A DNA stretch of 64,000 nt from Diogma glabrata (taxonomy: Eukaryota > Arthropoda > Insecta > Diptera > Cylindrotomidae), in NCBI GenBank assembly GCA_963693315.1, contig OY856187.1, positions 378,795,306-378,859,305 of the forward strand. Reading direction: 5' to 3'. Within the stretch, counting starts at the first letter, position 1. Each line of letters begins with the position of its first letter. The notes beneath the pieces are model-generated. The model searched no databases and was not told where the DNA came from. It saw only the letters and a program-made list of their open reading frames with translations. Shown piece by piece: positions 45,841 to 57,547 of the stretch. The position numbers were made by a program, and so were the translations under genes.

Positions 45841-46206
45841 ATGGCGAAAACTGATATGGCAAACGATTTCGTTTGGCGGCTTGTTTTATATTATATAATA
45901 GATCATAACCATTACCTGGTATTAAATTACCGTCCCTCGGGCTTGTTAGCTCCTAATGCTTTCGTTTTTGGTTGTTCCAGCTTTATCCTCCAAAAATTAA
46001 TTGATTTTGTTCGGTCTTCAAATCAGACCACACCCAAAAAAAATCCAACGAGTCAAACGTCAAAGTTACAGAACAGCTGTGATGATAATCAAGAAAAATT
46101 GACTAAGAGGCCTCTATATGAAAATACAGCGCTTTTATACAAACGAATTCAAAGATTTTTTTATTGCCATCTCGAATTCATCTTTAACAATCGATTTCAA
46201 TCGTGA
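45841..46206 (+). CDS. Unidentified 121-codon open frame
   Basis: Starts at an ATG followed by GCG (CGAATGG context) and encodes a protein with a hydrophobic N-terminal third, then a hydrophilic Ser/Thr/Lys/Asn-rich middle (NQTTPKKNPTSQTSKLQNSC). No family is recognised and no splice, promoter or poly(A) context supports it. It may be chance. Confidence 0.15.
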   Translation: MAKTDMANDFVWRLVLYYIIDHNHYLVLNYRPSGLLAPNAFVFGCSSFILQKLIDFVRSSNQTTPKKNPTSQTSKLQNSCDDNQEKLTKRPLYENTALLYKRIQRFFYCHLEFIFNNRFQS

Positions 46207-48150
46207 ATCGAGACATATAACAAAAAAAATGATTTTTGGGAAATATATTGAAAATAAAAACTATCGAGCAATACCCAGGTTCCAAATTGTAGTATGACTA
46301 TGGACATCAACCTAAAATATCAACCGGTTGGGGGGGGGACATCTACAGGTGAATAGGTGTAATCGAATGAATTGAACTGCAAGGCTCGAATGTATATTTA
46401 AAATATCGGTTTATGACGTTTTACAACCAATGTTAAAATATCAAAATACAAGTGCGAGACTTCCATACACATAAATATATATAGATATATAGAAATCAAA
46501 ATCGATAATAATAAATATAACGGCTCTAGAATAATTACAATACCGATTTACGGATACAGTTTTAAGTTAGAAAATCAAATGGTCAAATATACACAATTAT
46601 CTCCGGTTTTTGAAGTTATACTTCTTTGCGCTCGTTGTAAATATTTTGATGGGGTGTTAAACGAGAAACCGCGTCAAGCTGTTTCAAGTTATATTTTAAC
46701 CTTTATGCTGTATGGTAATAAAGACGAAATTAGTAAATCAACCTTATGCTGTATGGTAATAAAGACGATATTACTAAATCAATCATATTTTATAATAATA
46801 AAACATTATTCGCTTAGTTATCTTTGATCAATTTTTTTTTTCACTTTTCGGAATTATCATTAAAATGAATAGTTAATGTATAATGTGACAAACAAATGTG
46901 TACATTTATATGAAAATTATGTAAAATTATTTTTTAACAAATACATATTTTTAATTTACAACAAATATGTTCTTATGGTTTGCAATTATATAAAATATGT
47001 ACATATTTCTATGCATTAGCACCAATACGATACATATAAGCATTGCTTATATATGATTAAACAAACCTGCTTGCATTAGCAGAACTGCCCTCACATTTTC
47101 CAAAAATTGGAAATTGACGTTTCTTTTCCTCTTCTTAGAAACATTGATGAACCAAAAATTTGCATTGGAACCTTAGTACCGAAGAAAAAGATTATGAACA
47201 ATATCAAAGTTACAGATTTAAAGTGTTTTACTTGTTGAGTGATATATGCTTCTCCATTACTTTCAAAACTATTATTGTTATTGCAAGGGATCTATAAAAT
47301 ATATGCAAATATGTTAACATATGTTGTGATTTGACTGTTTTAATAATAATATATAAGTCTGAATTTACAAATGAAATTAGCCTTATTATTATTTTTTCCA
47401 ATTTTTGTTTTAAGTTGTGGGAAGGAATGTCGAAATAAGACGATGACCATAAAGCAATAAAACCCATTAAACGAAAACATTCACTAAAAATGGTGGTATT
47501 TTTTAATCGGCCGGCGTATGCATCAATGGAGTAGAGTATTGCAGACAATCGATAAAATATATTTGCAGATTGCAATACGACGATCTTCAGAACAGCAAAA
47601 TTTCTGGATTGATAAATGATTATAAGTCTACATGAAATAGGACGCTAAACCAATAGCAATGAACCAGTGTACCTATTTTGTATGACGAGTACGGTGGCTT
47701 CGGAGTAAGTAATTGACAATTGCGACACCCAATAAACAAATATATTTACGCTCACCTAATTGTTCGTTACACATTGAATTATTTGAATTAAATCTTTGGA
47801 ATAAAATTTTAACTTTTTTCTAACCTTAATCTTTTGCCATCTACATTTATAAAAATTATTTAATTATTATTTGCCAGTCAATGTGTTTTAATTTTAACGT
47901 ACATTTAATATGTAAATTTATCTATAGCTTTAGAGACATTTACTTAATGGCTTTTGCTGACTGCAAAATGATACTAATACATTTTTTTCAAACTTTTCAT
48001 ATATTACTAATAAAATAAGTTAAATTAAATGACATTACAAAAAACTATCGGACAATTTACTCAAAAAAAAAGCAGTTTTCAACCACTTTATCTGGGAAGC
48101 ATGGGCATCGCCGTGCGGATGTACCTTCTAGTAATTAATAACTATACGTT
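46207..48150. other. AT-rich stretch with no recognisable gene
   Basis: Includes a run of nine G near 46330 and a 41-bp tandem duplication at 46698-46780 (CTTTATGCTGTATGGTAATA). No coding or RNA gene seen. Confidence 0.5.
46698..46780 (+). repeat. 41-bp tandem duplication
   Basis: Two adjacent copies of a segment with TATGCTGTATGGTAATAAAG and ATTA(G/C)TAAATCAA, differing at a few positions. Confidence 0.85.
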
Positions 48151-48355
48151 CTTATACTTTTTGAATAATTTTTTTTTTTGAATAAAATTTTGTTTTTATT
48201 TATTTTTTGAATAATATGCTTCTTTTTTTTATATTTTTTTTTTGAATAATATTTTTTTTTTTGCATAATATTTTTTTCTTTTGAATAATATTTTTTTTCT
48301 TGAATAACATTTTTTTTTTGAATAATATTTTTGTTTTTTTTTTAGTAATTTTTTT
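48150..48355 (+). repeat. T-rich minisatellite (TTTTTGAATAATATT)n
   Basis: About nine irregular units of GAATAATATTTTTTTTTTT. Followed by a CTGTCTGTCTGTGTGCGTGTG simple tract near 48370. Confidence 0.85.
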
Positions 48356-48728
48356 TAATGTATCCTATCTGTCTGTCTGTGTGCGTGTGTGCGAGCGAAT
48401 GGGCAAAGAAGTATAACTTCCACCGTCTGGTCCGACGCAGACCCTACTGTTTTTTACTACATTAATATACCATAGTGGTTATGGTTTGAGTTTAAGAATA
48501 AATTAACTAGTTTAGCGAAATTATGCTTGTGCGACGTATAATAACTCAGAATCAGCGTATTCCACATAAAAAAAGTCCGAGCGGCAGGTATATCCGCTAG
48601 AAATAGGTAGATTTCGGGATCAGGCAGTTATGTGTGCAATTAGAATCGGATTTATCAGATTACTTTATAAAAAATAATAATTAAAAACAGAAGTATTAAA
48701 CTAACTTTAAAAATAAACATTATTTTAT

Positions 48729-49166
48729 ACAGTTTTTGGGCTCTAGGCACGTAACCTGTACCTCGATATGGCCAATTGTCAAACATATTTAGGAGACTGT
48801 TTGCCGCAACATACCCAGAAAATATTTTTAGCGTAAGTGAAAAAATGCGACCGTGAAAGTGCCGCTAAATGCCGTTGTACTTCACACAGTTTATTGCAGA
48901 TGTCTGGCTTTTTAAAAAATGATAGAAATATGTTCAAATAATTAATATTTATAAATTTTGTTTCCATATTTTGCCCCAAACGGCCGTTATAACGCTTTGT
49001 TTTTGACAGTTTTAAGGCTCTAGACTCTTAACCTGTACCCGGATATGGCCAGTTGTCGAACTTATCCAAGAGATTGTTTGCCGCAACACGCTCAGAAAAA
49101 ATGTTTAGTCTGTGTCGAAAAATGCGACCGTGAGAGTGCCGCTAAATTCCGTTATACCTCATGTCG
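48729..49166 (+). repeat. Pair of 160-bp direct repeats
   Basis: Copies at 48729-48889 and 49006-49166 share ACAGTTTT, GGCTCTAG, AACCTGTACC, GGATATGGCCA-like, GACTGTTTGCCGCAACA-like and AAAATGCGACCGTGA segments, about 80 percent alike by eye, 277 bp apart. The second copy runs directly into an AT microsatellite. No coding frame is shared. The origin is unknown. Confidence 0.85.
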
Positions 49167-49357
<191 letters not shown>

Positions 49358-51339
49358 ATTTTTTTTTTTTTGTTTTTCCGTCTCCGCTTTACATATATAG
49401 TCGTTTGGCATCAAAATTTTTCCGAAATTCCGAGATGACGGTCATTGCAATAGGTAGATTTTTATATGAAATCTACCTAAAAATTGTAAATTATTTGTTG
49501 GAAAACAGATACATAAGTTCTTTAGGCTTTTATTTAAATTTTAATCTGTGTACTGTTGGGTGTGGTTTAGTCATGAATAGGGATAATCTAAGGTTAGAAA
49601 ATATGTCGGACGAAGAAATAATCGCTAATAATCACCAAGTTCTTGATAGGCCAACGGATGATTTATAAGATAAGAACCAGGAAAATTTTTGGTAATTAAT
49701 TTACATAACCAATCCTGAATGGTTGCATTCCAGGTACGATAATATTCGTTTAATGAGTTACTTATAATATAACATTCGGTAATCGAATTACGGTAATTTC
49801 CAAATTGATTGCCGGGTACCATTTCAAGGTAGGAAAACCAATTGTTAAACACACACAACAATAATAATACCGGTTGCCATGGTTGTAGCTGCCGAAGAAA
49901 TAGACTTATAGTGAAATTATGTTTTATACGAAAAACAAACGCAGAGGGACTCCAAAGTTAGTATATTACACACAAAAAAAAATTTACATGAGAAGAATAA
50001 TTTTATGTAGCGGAGAACTAAATTAACGGATGACTAAAATTGAAGTGTAATAAAAAAAATGGATACGAAAGTCGCAGGTAAGGAAACTTATGGTGTATGT
50101 GATGAAGAAACAAAACTATAAAACAAGGAATCAGCCCACTGCATATTTTACTTCGTTACAAAATGGTGCTTGATAGGATCGTAAAACTGACAATAAACGT
50201 TAGCTAGATGAACCGTTCCCCCAAGATATCTAATCTCTATAAAGAGACACAATGTGAATCTGGGAATTGTGAGAGCGTTATTGGTGTAACGACGGGCCTA
50301 TTTCAAATTTTGCTCTTAGACAATAATATTCATATTTAAAGAAATTGTCTAATGATTTGCTAATTTATTTCGGTTCCGGCCTTTAAATTAAAATAATCCA
50401 TTTCAACAAACATATAATATTTATGTGTGCTGCAGGTCAATTCAACATGTCAATTAATACTATATGTTTCTATCTACATAAATAATAAGAATTTGTAAAA
50501 CTTAGTCATAATTTTATATGTAGATATAATACGGTTGTGCAATTTATAAAAAGTAGAATGTTTGTCTTTAGTTGTAGAGGAGAATATTTTCTCATTTGAA
50601 TAGAATTGTTTATTGAGATGATATATGGAAATGGTCGGACTTGCATTTTATATTGAGATGATATGGAGAAATTTTAAAAGTATAATTAAAGTATAATTAA
50701 AAAGAGACAAGGCATGGAGAATCTGACTATATATTTACTCGATAAAATGTTCGATCGAGGAGATTATGTAAATTTTGATCAAATGATAAACATAAGTGAC
50801 ATTGTATAAATTAGAATCAAAAAGTGGTACATTAAATCAAATTTTGCATTAAAGAGTTTGTTTTGGAAAAAAGAAATGGAATTTACATTAGTTGGTTTTC
50901 CATATTCAAGAAAAACAACGTTTGTTGATGTTGTGGCATCTTGACAATTTAATGAAGATATTTTACAAACTGTTGAATTCAATATGAGAAAAATTACAAA
51001 GGTGAATGTAACAATCAAAGTTTAAAATATTGGTGGACAGCTAGGATCTCGTATTTCATGCGGTTACAAGGTGATACAAACAATTTAAATGAATTTAAAG
51101 TGTATCATCACCTACACTTATAATGTAAGAGTTGAGTTGAGTTTTGATTAATTTATCTAATTTTTGTGTGCTTTTATTATGTAAAATTAAATTTTTTTGT
51201 ATGTCGCATTTAGTTTTTTGATATGTCTTTTTTATTCATAAATAAGAGATTTCCCAATCCTGATTCCCCAAAATAGATTTAGTGTTTTCCAGTTTTTCAA
51301 TTATTAATTTCTATATAAAAGTTCAATTCTTATCATTGT
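49358..51339. other. AT-rich stretch with no recognisable gene
   Basis: Contains a short perfect-arm palindrome GGTAGATTTTTATATGAAATCTACC near 49453-49477. Nothing else identified. Confidence 0.45.
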
Positions 51340-51990
51340 TTTATAACGATGTTGTGGATACTTATGTGGATTCTCAACACCAACCAGATTGAAATACTTC
51401 TAAACTCTGCATTATGTCTACTCCCTATGCCAATTTTCGCATCAATCTTGAATATTGTCTGACCACTGTTGTTGCACCATGGTGATCATTTCGACAAATA
51501 ATTGCAGAAGCTATTTTTACATCAGAAAGGTCAGCTCTGGTCTCCTTTATTATGATTCGTGGCATTGGTCTTCTCTCAACGACTCATTTTCGGTAATAGC
51601 ATTTAGATCAGAGCTTATGTCCGTTAATGAAAGAATTGTCACTCGCCCTTTTCATTGCTTTTACTCTCAAACCATCGTCATAAAGGTTGACGAAAGTTGA
51701 GAGACCAACTTTTATGCCATCGCACCCCTTCCCAGGTAAGTAGATTACAAATGCTCTTTTATTTTTGTTCGCTCGTTTTTCTGCGTTTTGGCTTATGCTC
51801 TACCAACTTGGGTCCGCTCCTCCTTTAGTTTTTGTAGCGATTTTGAAAGCTTTTTTGTTCGGCGTGATTAAACCGAGTAGTTCCAACATTATGTCAGCCA
51901 AAGACAAAGTCAACAGCACAATTATTATTTTTAATAGAATGGTGTACCTCAGTATCTTCACTTCTACTAATATCTATGCAAATTTGTGAA
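51340..51990 (-). pseudogene. Possible LINE ORF1-like remnant
   Basis: The minus strand holds semi-continuous coding-like text interrupted by stops, such as ATKTKGGADPSW and MPRIIIKETRADLSDVKIAS followed by AIICRN. The second is reminiscent of the short domain in LINE gag-like ORF1 proteins. Similarity is loose and no zinc knuckle is readable. A consensus-looking donor CAG|GTAAGT occurs on the plus strand near 51733, but with no gene around it. Confidence 0.2.
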
Positions 51991-53934
51991 GGGTTTTTAT
52001 TGGGCTCGAAATGCTATTGTGCTTAACAGTTTATAAATTCAGTCAAGCTTTATGTTGTTACTGTGGTTTCAAATTCTTTATAAAAGACTATAATTAGCTC
52101 AAATTAAGACAAAAATATTCCTTTATTGCTTACACTGTAGGAACTATGATTAGGCAGCAACATCGGGCGTCAAACGGTATAAGTCATCTTTCAGTCTACC
52201 TTCTGGCCTACTAAACGAAGCAAAAGCCTCCGAATAGATCTTGTAGTAAAACAAGAAATCGAAGTAGTCAAATAAAACTTCGATGGTAGCAACCAAAAGA
52301 GTAGTTGACTGTCGCCTATAATGCCAGTGCAGTGGTGAACCAACGTTATATCAAGAATAGTTTGTTTCCTTTTGAACGTTTTTTGTTTCACCTCGGGAGG
52401 TGTAACAAACAACGTTACAGAGAAAAAGCTACCTCATCAGCCCAAAATCATATTTGCCAATGCCAAGAAAAGATTTATTTCTAAACCAGCATTGGCAACA
52501 CAAAATAAAAGTGGCCAAGACAGGGTTTAAATTGTGATTTCACGTCTTCAACTAACCCAAGGTATCCAACTAAAATAACCGTCACACTCGAACTAAGGCT
52601 ACCGATTTCGTACGTTCAAACTATGGTGAATAGAATGAGTAACATGAACTATTAAAAATAAACATAAGCTCACCATAAACTGCAGTCTACCAACCGACTT
52701 AAAAAACTACTTGCGTCTGACCACTGAGCTCTATCTACAGATCGGACCATACCCAAACTATCCATTGCACTGAAACTCTAGATACATATATTCAAAGCCA
52801 CTACCCAAGCTCAAAACTCGCGCGCACGGTCCTTTGGATCCTTTAACTAGAAAAGGTGCCAAAGCAATATTAATTCAAACAGGACGACATATTGTTCAAC
52901 GAAATATTGGACCGTTCAGATTTTAAGCGGGTGATGATATTTCTCTGGTGTTCCTTCAAAACGGTACGTACTGGTCTTCCAAATCTCGAGAGTCTGTTCT
53001 AAGTTTTAGACTTGGATACATTCCTCAGATATATGAAGAGGAAGTTCTATTGTCCTATCCAAAATTCCTTGACACAAATAAATATAACCAAAGAAACGAA
53101 AAATTGGATTGACACATTGATAGAAATGCCGGTTCCTAATTCCTTTTAAAAATTAAACGCATTAGACATTTGAATAGCAGACAAGACATGTGATGAGAGT
53201 CAAGGATTAACCATGAAAACATTTTAAGATCAAACTCTGTATGTTCTTATCTAATATTCCGCGTAAAACCTTCAATTTTTTTTTGTTCATGCAACAATTA
53301 AAGTAATAAATTAGAATTGTTTTTATTTAAACAAAAACAATGAGTGGATATAAATACAAAAGAATTTCGCGACGTGAGATAAAAACCTATGAGGTCAATC
53401 TCAACTCGAAAACAAGTAAATCTTTTAAAATAATAACATCTAATATTTTATGACAATCGATTTAAAGACGTTTAGAAATAACGTAACTAAATATGTAAAA
53501 ACTACGATTAATAATATAACAATATAACAATTGATAATATAACGATATAACAATTTGTCCAAACAAATTTTTTTTGCGTTTTTGAATAAACAAAACGAAG
53601 AGATAGATATTGCTGTAATGACTTTGATTATTATTTTGCATCAAATTACGGTTCTTAATTATCTAATACGCTTATCTAATCTTTTATACAAAGTGTCCAG
53701 TAGATTAATGTAGCTTTGGATTGGGATAACAGTGCTATGGATAGTTAATATGTTCCTCTAACACTTTAAAAAATCAGGTTATCTAATCCTCCATGAAATA
53801 TAATCTATTTGCGATAAAGTTTCTTTGTGACAGTATGTGGTAAGGTCGGTTATTAAGGGGTGAGTCATATGTGATCCCACATCATGGGGTGAGTCATATC
53901 TGATTTATTTTACTTTTATGCATGAATGATTATG

Positions 53935-54030
53935 GTGAAGTATGTAGATGAGCGAATGTGTGTGTATGGATGTGTGGATGGGGATGTGTATGAGCGGGTG
54001 TATGAGGTGCATGTGCGTATGAGTCAGAGG
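53935..54030. repeat. GT/GGGT-rich simple sequence
   Basis: Degenerate GTGTGTATGGATGTGTGGAT-type tract, complementary in type to the CA-rich tracts at 43.7 and 44.4 kb. Confidence 0.75.
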
Positions 54031-54704
54031 AGAATGTGTTAGATTAAATTAGTTTCTTTCCACACAATACTGATGTCTACGGCTATCACAAGTAGCCAGG
54101 ATTACCTCTAATTTTTTTATTTTAGAAGACAAACCTGTTTTTTTTATTCGATCACATCAGGACAAGATATAACGTTATTTGTGGATTCTGATGTTATATT
54201 TTAATTTAATTTAAACAAAGGTAATAATAATTGATGTTGGGATTGTTGACTCTGCGCAGACGCAATAACATCAAACCGACACATGCCATGAACATACTTT
54301 AATTCGTAATATATCCTGGGCGTGTTGTTATAAAGGGAGATAATATAGGAGTTCTGTTTTCTGGTTATTTTATTTCAAACCAGCAATTGGACCTATTATA
54401 TAAATATATTGCTTCCTACTGAGAAAGCGTTAAAAGTTAACAATTTACAGTAAAACAAACAAAATGTTATTTTTTTGGCTAGCTCTGTTTATGCATTCCA
54501 AATTTTGAATGCGCGGGATTTTTACTACTAAAAAACTTGCAAAATTTGTTACCATTTGGTCTATGAAATTATATATGGGTACATATACCACAATAATCGA
54601 ATAAATAATTCAATCACTAATCGGGAACTTTTCAAATTATGTTACCGGTAAGTTGGTGTAAAATTATTTTGAAATGTTGAACTTAGGGGCATGGATTTAG
54701 GTAT

Positions 54705-54790
54705 GGGTGATTGTGTGCATGTGTGTGTAAGTGTGTGTATGCGGGTGAAGGTGCGTGGGTGTATGAGGAGTGAAAGTGTGAAAAAGGGTG
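54705..54790. repeat. GT-rich simple sequence
   Basis: Degenerate GTGTGTAAGTGTGTGTATGC-type tract. Confidence 0.75.
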
Positions 54791-55289
54791 TTGATGTAGA
54801 GGGTTGGACGTGGTGATCGTAGTTCTTTTCCCGTAAGAGGGTCGCCAGAGTTTCAAGCCTTCACTTGCTTATTTTCTCCTATCTGTTCTTATCATGTTTC
54901 ACTATTGTTTATTTGTGCTGAAGTAGCAGGATTTATTTCTCGATCCCATAGATTGAAGCTAGTCTGGGGCTATAAATAAATCTCTCTATGCCACTTCGTT
55001 GTGATTCAACGGAGCAGCGCTTCATTACAAATGCAGCTGGGAGAAACTTTTGTGAGAGGTGGAAAGCGACACGTGGGACACAGTATCGTTACGAGGAGCT
55101 AGGAGACAAAATATCCCGGAGTTAAATAGCCCTCAGTGGGTTGAAAAGTTATTAGAGATTTATTTCCAAAATATAGAATTACCGCATACATAAGTTCAAT
55201 GCGCGGCTAATGAATATGACTGGCAATGAATGCTTCCTGGTAATTGAGCTTTTTTCTAAAAGCCTGCTCCAATTCTTTTACAGATGTTA

Positions 55290-56385
55290 AAATCATGACG
55301 CTTTTGTGAAAGAGTGGAAAACACAAAAACATGTATTGTTAAGGAAAGGGCAAAAACCTGTACACCAAAAATCATTATATACAGACCCATTTGTCTGGTA
55401 GGCGTAGTTTATAAGTTTTATGTGTAAAGAGTATGTGTGAAGTTTTGGAAGGTCGAATTCTTCGAAAACATGGTGAACCATCTCTTGGAACAAGGTGGCC
55501 TTACTGGGAACCAGTTTGACTTCAGGAAGGGACGATCAACTGTTCATACCATACAGAAGGTAGGATAAAAACCGTTAGAATAGCAAAACAGAGAAAAGAT
55601 AATAGAAAAGGATTCATCGTGCTAGTCTCAATAGAAGTCAAAAACGCTTTCAACTCGATTAGAAGGAAATACATCATTGATGCTTTGAGTAACAGAAATA
55701 TGTCAGAGTATTAGTAGAAGACTACGTTAGTGATCGATTCGTGCGGTTTGAGGGTAAAGATTTTCAAATGTAGGAGAGGAGGTCATGTGACGTTCCGCAA
55801 GGTTCCAAATTGGATCCTCTTTTAAGACGTCCTGCTAAACATGAGTATGGCGGGAGAACAAAAGCTAACTTGTTTTGTTGACGACGTTATCACTGTATGC
55901 TCATCCGCTCATCTGGACATAATGCAGATCCGCGTTACAGACATTCTAGAGAGGGTAAGAAGATGATTGGACCAGAAAGGTTTGCAAATACCAATCCACA
56001 AAACAGAAGCTGTGCTAGTGATGATGAGAAGAAATTTTATCAGGCCAACGAGTCATAAACAACAACCGAATTTGAGGTTATTGTGACAGAACACATTCGG
56101 TTGGCACAAAAGAAGAATCCTCCGGAAGAACCAAATTACCTATCTATGGTTGAAACTAGACAAGAAAATTAGTTTTAAGGCACAGACTTCCAAGTTAGCA
56201 GGCAAAGATGGTGGAGTGTGGAGTACTTTATCTAGGTTTATGCCGAATGTCGGGGGGGGGCATCACAGACACAGTGAAGAATTCTGACAGGAGTTACAAT
56301 GTCAAAAATGCTGTACGCGACACCGATATGGGCCCAATCCCTGGCCAAGAAATCGTACAGAAGTAACGGTTTTTCAGTTCATAAG
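55290..56385 (+). pseudogene. R1-type LINE reverse transcriptase relic
   Basis: Plus-strand fragments in LINE order: FVKEWKTQKHVLLRKGQKP (RT 0/1 region), YRPICLVGVVYKF, then GGLTGNQFDFRKGRSTVHTI (GLSxxQFGFRxGRST). Next come SIEVKNAFNSI, CDVPQGSKLDP, a catalytic box FVDD (55874-55885) in place of FADD, and DILERV, KGLQIPIHKTEAVLV. After the insert at 56052-56112 come KISFKA-like residues and YATPIWAQSLAKKSY near 56310. This set is typical of R1-clade elements, which in arthropods often target rDNA; there is no rDNA here. Stops and frameshifts make it inactive. It is cut by two copies of the 'CCGAAT' repeat. Confidence 0.87.
56052..56112 (-). repeat. Dispersed 'CCGAAT' repeat, copy 3 (inside the R1 relic)
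   Basis: AACAACCGAATTTGAGGTTA, TTGTGACAGAACACATTCGG and TTGGCACAAAAGAAG form the exact reverse complement of most of copy 4. It interrupts the R1 reading frame. Confidence 0.8.
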
Positions 56386-56386
56386 C

Positions 56387-56470
56387 TGGAAGAAAAAATT
56401 CGGTCATCACAACTTCTTTTGTGCCAACCGAATGTGTTCTGTCACAATAACCTCAAATTCGGTTGTTGTT
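56387..56470 (+). repeat. Dispersed 'CCGAAT' repeat, copy 4
   Basis: Starts GCTGGAAGAAAAAATTCGGT, resembling the end of copy 1, and continues CTTCTTTTGTGCCAACCGAA, TGTGTTCTGTCACAATAACC and TCAAATTCGGTTGTTGTT. It forms an almost perfect inverted pair of about 58 bp with copy 3 across about 290 bp of R1 sequence. Confidence 0.82.
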
Positions 56471-56492
56471 TATTCAAATTTGCTTTTTGAGT

Positions 56493-57547
56493 CCGGCCGG
56501 CCGTCATAGCCGACAAAATCTAGAAAACTACTGGAAAGATTTAAAACATTTTTTTAAATAGGTTTACTCAGTTCTGGGATTGTGTCGAAAAAATAATAAA
56601 CTGTGTCAAAACAAAAACATTTTTTGATTTAAAAACGTTAATTTTAAGTGATTAATAGTAGGAACATTGAATTTGAAGAAATTTTGATGGTCGGAATTGG
56701 TATGTGAGACCAGGAGCTTGATTACTGTATTAAAAGTGTGTCAAAAGATTTTCATTTATGTTTTTACCCAATTTTGTTGAAAAAAAATAAAATTAATTAT
56801 TTGTATGACATGAAATGTAATTGAACATGAAATTGGATATGGAATATGATTCTATCCAGTTTCAACACCTCCCAACTTATAGGAACAGTTGGAAAATATC
56901 AAGTTGTTGCAGATTAAATGTCGTTTTTTAACAAAAATTGTAAATATTTGTTAGATTTTTCTTAAGTAACTTTTTATGTGATTCGAGATTCGGAAGTTTG
57001 AATTTTTAATTATGTTATATTGTTTGAAATATTTTTGGAATTTCCCTTTTTTGATTTTGGATTAATTTTTGGAATATTTTTAGAATTTTGAAAAAAGTTT
57101 AGTTTTTTAATTTTATTTTAATTCTTGGAATATTTTTAGAATTTTGTAAAAAGTTTGTATTTTCGATTTTGTTATAACTTTTGCAATATTTTTAGAATTT
57201 TGAAAAGATTTGAATTTTTGATTTTGTTATAATTTTTGCAACATTTTTCGAATGTTGAAAAAAGTTTCAATTTTTAATTTGTAATAGTTTGTTGAATTTT
57301 CTTAGAATTTTGAAAAAAAATTTAATTTTTGATTTTATTATAACTTTTAGAATATTTTTTGAATTATGAAAAAAGTTTCAATTTTTGATTTTGTAATATT
57401 TTCTTGAATACTTTTGGAATTTTGAAGAATCTTGGAAAAAGTTTGAATTTTCGATTTTGTTATAATGTTTTTAAATCAATTCAATCAATTCAATTAAGTC
57501 CCTTTTTTGAAAAAAATAAGCCTTGAGATTTCAGGCTCTTCATATTT
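56493..57547 (-). repeat. Long dispersed repeat family R, copy 3 (3'-truncated)
   Basis: Inverted relative to copies 1 and 2. It starts at the CCGGCCGGCCGTCAT spot, runs through the TTGTGTC, GATGGTCGG...GGTATGTGAGA segments and the inverted minisatellite (57040-57460), and ends with CAGGCTCTTCATATTT, the complement of the family's AAATATG start. Confidence 0.8.

Larger units (their letters stand above)
51991..55289. other. No gene recognised; two GT-rich tracts
   Basis: Composition is less AT-skewed in 52150-53050, where old unrecognisable TE sequence is possible. GT-rich simple tracts lie at 53935-54030 and 54705-54790. A short direct repeat GGGGTGAGTCATAT occurs at 53860 and 53887. Confidence 0.4.

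Noticed and set aside
51720..51745. Strong splice donor CAG|GTAAGT suggesting a host exon
   Set aside because: The upstream sequence has no open frame with any domain on that strand; a single consensus match is expected by chance in 64 kb.
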